The notes under the pieces were generated by a model that did no database searches, had not been told where the DNA came from, and worked only from the letters and a program-made list of their open reading frames with translations. The position numbers were made by a program, and so were the translations under genes. Below, piece after piece: positions 1 to 7,337 of a stretch of 64,000 bases of DNA. The DNA comes from Sinanaerobacter chloroacetimidivorans. GTDB taxonomy: Bacteria > Bacillota > Clostridia > Peptostreptococcales > Anaerovoracaceae. The stretch's first letter is position 1. Every line of letters starts with the position of its first letter. Location of the stretch: contig NZ_JAGSND010000003.1 in NCBI RefSeq assembly GCF_018128545.1, forward strand, positions 1 to 64,000, written 5' to 3'.

Positions 1-230
1 CGAACCAGCTTTGCGTTATCACATAAAATTAGACCTTTTGATGATCAGACAAAATTGTAACTTAGTTTCACAAACTAATAAATAATAGTCTTTGGATTGT
101 TTAAATTATAATAGACACCAAGCAGGTAATGTAGTATTATGAAGACTAAAATATGAAACGGTTTAATTTTCAAGCTTTTTGACTATGATAAGCCGTCGGA
201 CCCTATAAGGATGAAAGGAGAAAGGCAGAA

Positions 231-1085
231 ATGACCAATATCACCAATCATGATTTAACAAAGATCATAAATGAAATATATGATTCATTGGAGAAGAACA
301 ATTTTTCAACCCTCGGCAGACCTGATTCTATCATGTATGAAAGACCTCTTGTTGGAATAGCGGCGGGAGATGATCCTTATTATGTTTTCCTGAAAGAACA
401 TATAGGCGAGTTCCATTGGAGTCCTGAGGAAGCTTTTCGTTTGAAGTATCCGGGAGACGTAGATAAGCATAATTTAAGGGTCATTTCTATTGTATTTCCT
501 CAAACCCTCGAGACAAAGCAGTCGCAGTCAAGGGAATCGAAATGTCCTTCAAGGGAGTGGATTGTGACCAGAGGCGAGTGGGAACCTCTCATGAAAGAAT
601 TCAGCGGAAAATTAGTAGAGAAGCTGGATGAATTAGGAATTCGAAACGTATCTTTTGATTTGCTGCCGGAGTTTAAAACTGTAAAATCCGGAAAATTAGG
701 TATCGCATCAAAATGGTCTCACAGACATAGTGCTTATGCCGCCGGTCTGGGCACATTCGGACTTTCGGAGGGCTTGATCACCGAGAGGGGTAAGGCTGTA
801 CGCATAACCTCTTTCATTATCGAGGCTCCGCTTCAAGTTACTGAAAGAACTTATCAAACTCATACGGAATGGTGCTTGTATTATAAGGATGGCAGCTGCG
901 GTGTCTGCATGAAACGCTGTCCGGTTCATGCTATCAGTAACAAGGGACACGATAAAATTGCCTGTGAAGCTTATGAAGAGGAGTTCGCAGAAAAATATTG
1001 GCCGGAGGGTCTCGATCGTGGCGACTATATATTAGGTTGTGGCTTGTGTCAGGCAGGCATACCGTGCCAAAATAAAAGACCGTGA
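231..1085 (+). CDS. QueG/reductive-dehalogenase-like iron-sulfur protein
   Basis: A 284-residue protein with a C-terminal double 4Fe-4S region: CGVCMKRCP, then CGLCQAGIPCQ near the C terminus. The middle holds a segment (SHRHSAYAAGLGTFGLSEG) typical of the corrinoid-binding fold shared by epoxyqueuosine reductase QueG and reductive dehalogenases. No signal peptide is visible, so it is probably cytoplasmic. It is shorter than typical QueG (roughly 350-380 residues), so I call the superfamily rather than queuosine reduction. The ATG at 231 follows AAAGGAG at good spacing. It stands alone upstream of thrC. If it binds cobalamin, it is a second B12 user in a window that encodes B12 synthesis; that part is inference. 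Confidence 0.7.
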   Translation: MTNITNHDLTKIINEIYDSLEKNNFSTLGRPDSIMYERPLVGIAAGDDPYYVFLKEHIGEFHWSPEEAFRLKYPGDVDKHNLRVISIVFPQTLETKQSQSRESKCPSREWIVTRGEWEPLMKEFSGKLVEKLDELGIRNVSFDLLPEFKTVKSGKLGIASKWSHRHSAYAAGLGTFGLSEGLITERGKAVRITSFIIEAPLQVTERTYQTHTEWCLYYKDGSCGVCMKRCPVHAISNKGHDKIACEAYEEEFAEKYWPEGLDRGDYILGCGLCQAGIPCQNKRP

Positions 1086-1107
1086 TTTAAAGTGTGTTTT
1101 CCTTGAA

Positions 1108-1136
1108 TTGAATTATTTTTTTTGATAAAATATAAT
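1108..1136 (+). promoter_or_regulatory. Sigma-A promoter of thrC
   Basis: TTGAAT at 1108-1113 and TATAAT at 1131-1136 with a 17-bp spacer, about 70 bp before the thrC start codon. Fits the vegetative consensus; found by eye only. Confidence 0.5.
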
Positions 1137-1205
1137 TTAAAGTATTGTTTAGAAAGCATCTTTTGATGAATCGATAGATTAAATATCAGGAAAAAGGAGA
1201 TCCCA

Positions 1206-2681
1206 ATGAAATATAAAAGTACAAGAGGCGGAGCGGATAGCAGGAGTGCAGCGCAGGCTGTAATCCAAGGAATTTCTCAGGACAAGGGGTTGTTTGTGCC
1301 GGATGCCATTCCGGAGCTGCCCTTCTCGCTGGAAGAAATGAAAGACAAAACCTATCAGGAGATCGCCTATGCTGTAATCAGCAGCTTTTTTACAGATTAT
1401 ACAAAGGAAGAAGTGCAAACATGTGTAGCGGGAGCTTATGATGAAAAATTCGAAGCTTCGGATATTGTGCCGGTGGTAAAAGGAGGAGATGCTTATTTCC
1501 TTGAACTTTATCACGGAAAAACCGCTGCTTTTAAGGATATGGCACTTTCCATCCTTCCGTATCTTCTTACAACTGCCATGAAAAAGGAAAAGGAAGATAA
1601 AAAGATTGTCATTCTCACAGCAACCTCCGGTGATACCGGGAAGGCGGCACTGGAAGGCTTTGCTGATGTGACGAATACGGAAATTGTCGTATTTTATCCA
1701 AATGAAGGCGTCAGCGAGGTTCAGGAAAGACAAATGATTACCCAGGAGGGCAAGAACACGCATGTCTATGCTATCAGAGGAAATTTTGACGATGCCCAGA
1801 CCGGAGTAAAGAGAATTTTCAATGATTCCGATTTTGCAGAAAAACTGGCGGACCTGGGTTGCAAGCTTTCTTCCGCCAATTCCATCAATATCGGCAGACT
1901 GGTGCCTCAGGTAGCCTATTACGTATATGCCTATGCGAAGCTTTTGGAAAAGGGAGCTGTTCAGGCAGGTGAGAAAATCAATGTGGTGGTTCCTACCGGC
2001 AATTTTGGAAACATCTTGGCTGCTTACTATGCAAAGCAGATGGGTATCCCCGTAGGCAGACTGATTTGCGCTTCCAATGAAAATAAAGTGCTCACAGATT
2101 TTATCAATACTGGTATTTATGATATCCAAAGAGAATTCTACTTAACCAATTCACCCTCTATGGATATTCTGATATCCAGTAATCTGGAGCGTCTGTTATA
2201 TCATTTAAGCGGAGAAAACGGGGCGGAAATCGCTGCTCTGATGGAAAGCCTGGATAAGAATAAAAAATATCAGGTAAGCGATAAAATAAAAGAAGGGCTG
2301 GCTGAATTCTACGGTGGTTTTGCAGATGTTCAGGAAACCAATGAAACTATCGGTAACATGTATCGTGAAAACGGATACTTGATGGATACACATACGGCGG
2401 TTGCTTATAAGGTTTATGAGGACTACAAAAAGGCTACAGGGGATGAAACGGTAACGGTTATTGCATCTACAGCCAGTGCTTATAAATTTGCCGACAGTGT
2501 AGCGAAGTCCATAGGACTGCCGGAAGAAAAAGATGGCTTTGCCTATGTCGCTGCTCTTCACGCGAAAACCGGGGTGAGGATCCCGGCGGGATTAAAAGGC
2601 TTGGAAGATAAGGAAATCAGACACAGAGGCGTCCTTGATATCAATCAGATGCAGGAAGCTGTAAGAGACGCTTTAAAATAG
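1206..2681 (+). CDS. thrC: Threonine synthase
   Basis: Catalyses O-phosphohomoserine to threonine plus phosphate, the last step of threonine synthesis, with pyridoxal phosphate. At 491 residues it has the length of the long (ThrC class I) form. The PLP lysine is Lys110 in HGKTAAFKDMALS, and the phosphate-binding TATSGDTGKAALEGF and the downstream VPTGNFGNILAAYYAKQMG motifs are intact. The start codon at 1206 follows AAAAAGGAGATCCC. It appears monocistronic, with its own promoter upstream and a hairpin terminator just after the stop. No other threonine genes are nearby. Confidence 0.96.
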   Translation: MKYKSTRGGADSRSAAQAVIQGISQDKGLFVPDAIPELPFSLEEMKDKTYQEIAYAVISSFFTDYTKEEVQTCVAGAYDEKFEASDIVPVVKGGDAYFLELYHGKTAAFKDMALSILPYLLTTAMKKEKEDKKIVILTATSGDTGKAALEGFADVTNTEIVVFYPNEGVSEVQERQMITQEGKNTHVYAIRGNFDDAQTGVKRIFNDSDFAEKLADLGCKLSSANSINIGRLVPQVAYYVYAYAKLLEKGAVQAGEKINVVVPTGNFGNILAAYYAKQMGIPVGRLICASNENKVLTDFINTGIYDIQREFYLTNSPSMDILISSNLERLLYHLSGENGAEIAALMESLDKNKKYQVSDKIKEGLAEFYGGFADVQETNETIGNMYRENGYLMDTHTAVAYKVYEDYKKATGDETVTVIASTASAYKFADSVAKSIGLPEEKDGFAYVAALHAKTGVRIPAGLKGLEDKEIRHRGVLDINQMQEAVRDALK

Positions 2682-2693
2682 TGAAAAACGTTG

Positions 2694-2738
2694 AAAAGTG
2701 CAGGGAAAATCATTGCTGATCTCATCCTGCGCTTTTTT
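2694..2738 (+). terminator. Terminator after thrC
   Basis: Stem AAGTGCAGG / CCTGCGCTT (one G-T pair) around a roughly 20-nt loop, followed by a T run. It begins 13 bp after the thrC stop. Confidence 0.75.
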
Positions 2739-2783
2739 AACTAAATTTGTTATAATTGTAAAAAGAAATTCCATACTTTTCGC

Positions 2784-2812
2784 TTGCATTCTTTTCCGAT
2801 GTGTGTTAAATT
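2784..2812 (+). promoter_or_regulatory. Possible promoter of tRNA-Ser
   Basis: TTGCAT at 2784-2789, 17-bp spacer, TAAATT at 2807-2812, ending about 27 bp before the tRNA. Plausible spacing but only a moderate match. Confidence 0.35.
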
Positions 2813-2839
2813 ATTATATGTGTCTGACACACAGGTCAT

Positions 2840-2927
2840 GGAGAGTTGACCGAGTGGCTAAGGAGCTCGCCTGGAAAGCGAGTAAGGTGTTAAAGCCCCG
2901 TGGGTTCGAGTCCCATGCTCTCCGCCA
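2840..2927 (+). tRNA. tRNA-Ser (GGA anticodon), CCA encoded
   Basis: An 88-nt class II tRNA with a long variable arm. The acceptor GGAGAGT pairs with GCTCTCC, followed by discriminator G and an encoded CCA. The anticodon stem CTCGC/GCGAG encloses CTGGAAA, giving anticodon GGA. The T arm is GTGGGTTCGAGTCCCAT. The last 12 bases (2916-2927) recur exactly at 3095-3106, at the far end of the repeat that follows. Confidence 0.95.
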
Positions 2928-2968
2928 AAAAATAAGAACGAGGTTTTATGCCTCGTTCTTATTTTTTT
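2928..2968 (+). terminator. Terminator after tRNA-Ser, first module of the repeat
   Basis: Stem AATAAGAACGAGG / CCTCGTTCTTATT with a short TTTTATG loop and a 7-T tail. It abuts the tRNA CCA. The same hairpin recurs in the repeat copy near 29.1 kb. Confidence 0.85.
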
Positions 2969-3106
2969 GTCCTAAGGCATGGGACTTTCTCACCCACGAA
3001 GTGGGTGAAAAAGTCCCATGCCGTTTTGTCCCAAGCTTGCTTGGCGGGCAAAAGGGACAGCAGGGAGCGAAGCGAGTCGGAGGCCGAAGGCCGTTGCTCT
3101 CCGCCA
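2928..3106 (+). repeat. tRNA-Ser-associated palindromic repeat, copy 1
   Basis: About 180 bp made of stacked hairpins. First the terminator hairpin; then GGCATGGGACTTT / AAAGTCCCATGCC around a nested TCACCCAC-GAA-GTGGGTGA; then CCAAGCTTGCTTGG; then GGGACAGCAGGGAGCGAAGCG; then GGCCGAAGGCC. It ends with a second copy of the tRNA 3' end, TGCTCTCCGCCA. The large palindrome resembles the tRNA T arm in both orientations. A near-identical copy lies at about 29113-29292. Open frames crossing it are not genes. Confidence 0.85.
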
Positions 3107-3203
3107 CATTTATCTGAAAATGTTAAAATTTCAGGCACGAAAAGCATCGAATACCGATGCTTTTTAGTTTTTTTGATAAAATTCCAATAAGAAAAAGAGG
3201 TTA

Positions 3204-3450
3204 TCAGACCCTAATCCCCTCAATAAGTGCCTTTGTTCCTATCATATTAATTGCTCTTCTTAGATTGTAAGCAACGCAGGCTAACGCCTGCTCCTACGCT
3301 TCGCTCCGCTGTCCGTTTTTCCATTGCAGCTAAGCTGCGGAAAAAAGGCAAGAAAACTAAGGCCAATCTCACCAGTGACCTTTCTGATTCCCTTGCATAG
3401 TACATAATGAGCGCCGTGGTACCATTTAGATGGCTAGGGGCATTTTCATC
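3204..3450 (-). pseudogene. IS1182-type transposase C-terminal remnant, interrupted by a small repeat
   Basis: Read on the minus strand, the segment upstream of 3347 gives KWYHGAHYVLCKGIRKVTG then EIGLSFLA. After a foreign insert, reading resumes with AYNLRRAINMIGTKALIEGI and a stop at 3204-3206. This is the characteristic C-terminal end of IS1182-family transposases. A stop codon precedes KWYHG, and there is no intact gene. An IS1182 N-terminal remnant sits 25 kb away at 28.7-29.0 kb, but nothing shows that the two come from one copy. Confidence 0.7.
3273..3346 (-). repeat. 74-bp palindromic repeat inserted in the transposase remnant
   Basis: Splits the LSFLA / AYNLRR reading frame. On the minus strand it holds the hairpin GCAGCTTAGCTGC, then GGACAGCGGAGCGAAGCG, then the hairpin GCAGGCGTTAGCCTGC and GTTGC. 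The same order of modules (AGCTT-centred hairpin, GGACAGC-GGAGCGAAGCG, GGC-GCC hairpin, GTTGC) forms the right half of the tRNA-linked repeats at 2.9 and 29.1 kb, so it is probably a diverged member of the same family. Confidence 0.6.
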
Positions 3451-3582
3451 AGCACATTTATCAATTTATAGTTTTACAAAGTGTTCAAGCATATACTCAA
3501 TCTTATCATCAGATATAGCGTTATTTGATGAGTAAACCAAAATTCCTTCTAGGAATACCCTTTAGAATAAAGCATAAATAAA

Positions 3583-3618
3583 GTGGATTAAATTCTGAGC
3601 TGACAGAATTTAATCCAC
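3583..3618. terminator. Perfect hairpin downstream of the permease
   Basis: GTGGATTAAATTCTG / CAGAATTTAATCCAC, a perfect 15-bp stem with a 6-base loop. On the plus strand it is followed by AAATTTTTT. It lies about 90 bp beyond the 3' end of the minus-strand permease gene. Probably a terminator for that operon, although the T tail is better on the plus strand. Confidence 0.55.
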
Positions 3619-3706
3619 AAATTTTTTATCCCGTAGAGGATAAGTTTCCTGCCCGATAAAGCAATGTACAGAGGGGATAATCCTTGCCAATGAAGGAGAG
3701 TGCTGA

Positions 3707-5158
3707 CTATTTGTTGATGAGATAATCAGGTGATTTTATTTCATCTAAAACTTCTGTTAAATTAATCTCTTTCTTCATTTTAAATTTCCCCGTTTTCTTT
3801 AGGACCTCAATAATTAAGTATGGGACTATAAAGCAAGGCATCCCGATATAGATGGACAGCCTTAAGTCGGGGCTGATGGTTGTCAATATTAACGTGAAGC
3901 CTAAAATTGCAAGCCCTAAAATATTAGGCAGCGGATAAAACGGGGTATGAAATTTTAGATTGCTTTTTAAAAGGCCTTCTGCATACAACCGCTTACGGAA
4001 TCTATATTGTGAAATACAGATAGAGCCCCAGCAAAATACCGTTACGACTCCCGATGTTGCTAGCAAATACATATAAAATAAGCCGCTTTTGTCAAAGGAA
4101 TAGATGATCAGTATGATCCATACTAAAATCAACGAAAAGCCTGCAGAATATACGGGAACCCCTTTGGCAGTTACATAACTTATTTTCCCGGGTGCCATAC
4201 CTTCTTTCGAAAGTGAGTACATCGCTCTGATTGCGGCATATAAATTGCAATTGGCACACGAGAAGGCTGCAACAATGATGATCAGATTAAATATATGAGA
4301 TAGTGCAGTAAATCCGTTAAAAGCCAATGCGGCAGCAAAAGCACTTTCTTCATAGCTGGCCAGTGTCCATGGATAGATCATAGCGATTAAGAATGAGGGA
4401 ATCACAAACAGGAAAAAGATTCTGAAAGCGCCTGCACGAACTGCTGACGGCATCACTTTTTCCGGATTTTCCGTTTCCCCTGCAGTCAATGCGATTATTT
4501 CAATTCCTGCAAAGTTCATTACAATAATTGACATATTCAGGAATACTGCCAGGACTCCAAGGGGAAACAAGCCGCCCTGCTGAAGTAGATTTTTCGTTCC
4601 TGGAGCGCCTTGGGTTCCAATTACACCGAAGAGGATCAGGATTGCAAGAACTGTAAAAATGATAATGGCGATTACCTTTGTCATAGCCAGTACCGATTCT
4701 ATTTTACCAAGGTTTGCAACCTGCCCGAAATTGATCATTGTTAGCAATATCGCAAAAAATATAGCCCATATAAAGATTGATAATTGTGGGAAATACATAT
4801 GCATAATGGTTCCCGTAACAATGCATTCCGAAGGAATGTAAACGATGATCGCCACCCAGTACGTCCATCCCACGCCTGCCGCAAACCCATCAGATATAAA
4901 TTCTCTGGAATATGAAATAAAGGAACCGGTTGTCGGCATAGCCACCAGCAATTCTCCAAGACAATACAAGGTTGAAAAAACAAGAATTCCACCGAATGCA
5001 AATGCAAGAAACGAAGCGGGGCCTGTCATGCTCATAAGACCGCCCAGTCCGTAGAAGTAAGCAGATCCTATTACACCCCCTAATGCAACCATTTGAACAT
5101 GAAGTTTTTTTAAGCCTTTTTTTAAATCGTTATCAAGAATTTCATTTTCGCCGTTCAT
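3707..5158 (-). CDS. APC-superfamily amino acid permease
   Basis: A 483-residue integral membrane protein with about twelve hydrophobic segments. The helix-1 signature is GGVIGSAYFYGLGG. The short polar C-terminal tail is lysine and glutamate rich. Members are secondary transporters of amino acids or polyamines, either proton symporters or substrate/product antiporters. It lies 39 bp downstream of agmatine deiminase on the same strand, so the obvious guess is uptake of agmatine, possibly in exchange for putrescine; that is inference from context. Its start follows AAGGAGG. Transcription probably begins at 6395-6423 under TetR control. Confidence 0.8.
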   Translation of the reverse strand: MNGENEILDNDLKKGLKKLHVQMVALGGVIGSAYFYGLGGLMSMTGPASFLAFAFGGILVFSTLYCLGELLVAMPTTGSFISYSREFISDGFAAGVGWTYWVAIIVYIPSECIVTGTIMHMYFPQLSIFIWAIFFAILLTMINFGQVANLGKIESVLAMTKVIAIIIFTVLAILILFGVIGTQGAPGTKNLLQQGGLFPLGVLAVFLNMSIIVMNFAGIEIIALTAGETENPEKVMPSAVRAGAFRIFFLFVIPSFLIAMIYPWTLASYEESAFAAALAFNGFTALSHIFNLIIIVAAFSCANCNLYAAIRAMYSLSKEGMAPGKISYVTAKGVPVYSAGFSLILVWIILIIYSFDKSGLFYMYLLATSGVVTVFCWGSICISQYRFRKRLYAEGLLKSNLKFHTPFYPLPNILGLAILGFTLILTTISPDLRLSIYIGMPCFIVPYLIIEVLKKTGKFKMKKEINLTEVLDEIKSPDYLINK

Positions 5159-5197
5159 TTTGTTCCTCCTTACAAATCAGGATGAAGTTGTTGCTTG

Positions 5198-6298
5198 TTA
5201 AGGCCTCGGCTGTGAAAGCGTCATACAGTGAATATTACCGCCGCTTAATGACCATTCTCTTGTGGGCAGTCCGATCACTTTTCGCTCCGGCATAATTTCC
5301 TGGTATTTTCTTATTGCTTCTTCATCTTTAGGATCGTTATATAACGGAACAAGATAAGCTCCGTTCACAAAATATCCGTTGATGTAGGTGACCGCCAATG
5401 GCTGATCCGGTTCACGCGGTGCAGCATCCGCCACGATATCAAACCCCTTGTTTTCTTCTTCTGATATGTAAATTACCTCAGGGATATGGATTTTATGGAT
5501 TTCAAATTTCCTGCCTTTGGCATCGGTTTCATTAGCCAGAATGTCATAGGCCTCTTTAAAAACGGGATACTGCGGATGATTTACGTCGTCAACCCATGAC
5601 AGGGCAATAACACCCGGTCTGACAAAAAAGCAAATATCGTCAATATGTCCGTCTGTTTCATCGTACATCATGCCTCTTTTCATCCAGATAACTTTTTCAA
5701 CGCCGAAATATTCTTTACAATTTTTTTCAACTTCTTCTTTTGACATATCTCCGTTACGATTAGGGTTAAGATTGCATTGCTCGGTAAGGATTAAAGTGCC
5801 TTCGCCGTCAAACTGCGTAGCCCCGCCTTCAATGATAAAATGCCTGGCATCGTAGCTGTCAATATGGTCAATTTCAAATAGCTTTTGTGCAAATTGCTTG
5901 TCAAGATCCCATGGGAAATACAGTCCTTCCACTAAGCCGCCATAGGCATTAAATCCAAACTGGACGCCACGAATGGAGCCTTTATCATCGATTACATAAA
6001 ACGCTCCCTTATCCTGCGCCCAAGATTCATTGGTTGACATTTCAATAACCCGAACCTTTTCTGATAGCCTGGCTCTGGCGTTTTCATACTGGGCAGCAGA
6101 GCAGATGACGGTCATTTCTTCATACGCTGCAATCGTATTAGCCACGATTACACACACCTCTTGAGCCGGCTTGCCCCCGTTTCTGAATGCAAATCCTTTT
6201 TCCGGCCAAATAATAATGGATCCATTATGGGGCTCGAATTCTCCGGGTATTCTGAAACCGTCTGCTTTTGGAGTACTGTTTTTAATTGTTCTTGCCAT
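5198..6298 (-). CDS. aguA: Agmatine deiminase family protein
   Basis: Peptidylarginine-deiminase-fold enzyme, 366 residues from the chosen start. Family members hydrolyse agmatine to N-carbamoylputrescine and ammonia. The guanidine-handling residues are present at the usual family positions: Asp96 (SWAQDKGA), Glu157 (IEGGA), His218 and Asp220 (DETDGHIDD) and Cys358 (SGGNIHC). The normally conserved WxRDxGP motif reads WAQDKGA, so an arginine is glutamine and the proline is alanine. The substrate could therefore differ from agmatine. I chose ATG 6298 over the ATG at 6307 because AAAGGA abuts the latter but sits 9 bp from the former. The partner N-carbamoylputrescine amidase is 16 kb away. Confidence 0.82.
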   Translation of the reverse strand: MARTIKNSTPKADGFRIPGEFEPHNGSIIIWPEKGFAFRNGGKPAQEVCVIVANTIAAYEEMTVICSAAQYENARARLSEKVRVIEMSTNESWAQDKGAFYVIDDKGSIRGVQFGFNAYGGLVEGLYFPWDLDKQFAQKLFEIDHIDSYDARHFIIEGGATQFDGEGTLILTEQCNLNPNRNGDMSKEEVEKNCKEYFGVEKVIWMKRGMMYDETDGHIDDICFFVRPGVIALSWVDDVNHPQYPVFKEAYDILANETDAKGRKFEIHKIHIPEVIYISEEENKGFDIVADAAPREPDQPLAVTYINGYFVNGAYLVPLYNDPKDEEAIRKYQEIMPERKVIGLPTREWSLSGGNIHCMTLSQPRP

Positions 6299-6366
6299 TT
6301 TTTTCATTCCTTTCTTTTATCTTATTATTTATTGCTGTTTTCCGAATACACCTCCCAAAATAGAAT

Positions 6367-6380
6367 ACCGACCAGTCGGT
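6367..6380. promoter_or_regulatory. TetR-type operator
   Basis: ACCGACCAGTCGGT, with 6-bp arms around a 2-bp centre. It lies between the divergent tetR-family and aguA-permease genes, 14 bp downstream of the minus-strand -10. This position and shape are typical of TetR-family operators. Confidence 0.7.
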
Positions 6381-6394
6381 TTGTTGTTATCAAT

Positions 6395-6423
6395 AATATA
6401 ATACGAAATAAATTCCAAGTCAA
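6395..6423 (-). promoter_or_regulatory. Sigma-A promoter of the agmatine deiminase-permease operon
   Basis: Minus strand: TTGACT (6418-6423), 17-bp spacer, TATATT (6395-6400). The TetR-type operator begins just downstream, in position to block initiation. Confidence 0.65.
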
Positions 6424-6453
6424 CAAATAAAAAAATTATTAAAAAGGCTAAAT

Positions 6454-6482
6454 TTGACAATCACTTTTGAATGTGTTTTAAT
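6454..6482 (+). promoter_or_regulatory. Sigma-A promoter of the tetR-family gene
   Basis: TTGACA (6454-6459), 17-bp spacer, TTTAAT (6477-6482), 33 bp before the TTG start codon. Confidence 0.65.
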
Positions 6483-6514
6483 GTACTTATTTCGGATTAC
6501 TAAAGGAGAATTGC

Positions 6515-7099
6515 TTGGAAAAGATGAAAAAGGAATCGACTCGTCAAATCATTTTAAAAGCGGCTCTTGAATGCTTTATTAAAAACGGATACGTCAATAC
6601 GTCAATGAACGATATTGTTAACCATTCAGGAATCAGTAAGGGTGGGATATATTGGCATTTTAAAAGCAAAGAAGAAATGTTTGTACAAATGATTGAAGAA
6701 GAGTATGAAATTTGGCTCAATAGAGTGTATTCAGCTCTGTCGGATATCCCTGATCCAATTGGAAAACTAAAAAAATACGGTCAACTCTTTTATTCGCAGG
6801 TCGATTTGCCTATCTTTCGATGGATTCCTGAGTCCTATTGGGGGGAAGTAGGAGAGCATTACCGGGAAAGGCTCAATCAATGCTATTCTAAGGATGATGA
6901 ATTCATATCTGCAATATTTGAAGATGCGATTTCCCAAGGCAAATTGAAAATGACAGATCCTAAGGCTTTAACCTGGATTTACATTTCGATTCTGGAGGGC
7001 CTTTTTGCACAGCTTTCCCTTCAATGGGAGAATCGAGAAACGCTTAATGATTATTTCGAACAGGCCATCGTCATATTCTTAGATGGTATAAAAAAATAA
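6515..7099 (+). CDS. TetR/AcrR-family transcriptional regulator
   Basis: A 194-residue regulator. The N-terminal helix-turn-helix (ILKAALECFIKNGYVNTSMN, then SGISKGGIYWHF) is classical TetR, followed by an all-helical ligand-binding domain. The start is probably TTG 6515: AAAGGAG ends 6 bp upstream, whereas the first ATG (6524) is 15 bp from it. It is divergent from the agmatine deiminase-permease pair, with a palindromic operator between them, so it most likely represses that pair and perhaps itself. The inducer is unknown; agmatine or a related guanidine is a reasonable guess. A strong terminator follows. Confidence 0.9.
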   Translation: MEKMKKESTRQIILKAALECFIKNGYVNTSMNDIVNHSGISKGGIYWHFKSKEEMFVQMIEEEYEIWLNRVYSALSDIPDPIGKLKKYGQLFYSQVDLPIFRWIPESYWGEVGEHYRERLNQCYSKDDEFISAIFEDAISQGKLKMTDPKALTWIYISILEGLFAQLSLQWENRETLNDYFEQAIVIFLDGIKK

Positions 7100-7123
7100 T
7101 ATAATAAGGGATCCTTTTATATC

Positions 7124-7155
7124 TAGCGCCATATTCTATGGCGCTATTTTTTTTG
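7124..7155 (+). terminator. Terminator after the tetR-family gene
   Basis: Stem TAGCGCCATA / TATGGCGCTA with a short loop and an 8-T tail. Confidence 0.9.
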
Positions 7156-7165
7156 TCGTAAACGC

Positions 7166-7222
7166 AACCTAAAATTTAATTAAGGTTACGATAATTAATA
7201 TTTAAGAAACAAAGATTATAAT
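7166..7222 (+). promoter_or_regulatory. Shared promoter module, copy A
   Basis: Inverted repeat AACCT-N12-AGGTT at 7166-7187 with an AT-rich centre, then TAATTAA and TTAAG, then TATAAT at 7217-7222, exactly 29 bp after the inverted repeat. No consensus -35 exists at the right distance, which suggests an activator. TTAAG occurs twice, 22 bp apart, a spacing used by OmpR-family regulators. The same module with the same spacing occurs at 19354 and 26000. Confidence 0.75.
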
Positions 7223-7337
7223 GAATTGATCTGAAAAAACCTTTTAACATCAAATTAAGAAAGGAGGCTTCGTTCATATGCCATACTGATTACTTTGAAT
7301 CATAGTAAAACTGACTATGAAGAAAGGATTTGAAATT

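Noticed and set aside
1179..2129. Long minus-strand frame opposite thrC
   Set aside because: It is a shadow of a clear gene, with no start site and no recognisable domain.
2840..3106. An integrative element at tRNA-Ser, because the tRNA 3' end is duplicated
   Set aside because: Only about 170 bp lie between the two copies and no integrase or other gene is present, so it is a small repeat rather than an integrated island.
2698..3190. Open reading frames across tRNA-Ser and the palindromic repeat
   Set aside because: They run through a tRNA gene and hairpins, have no ribosome site and no protein-like composition. The same frames recur only because the repeat recurs.
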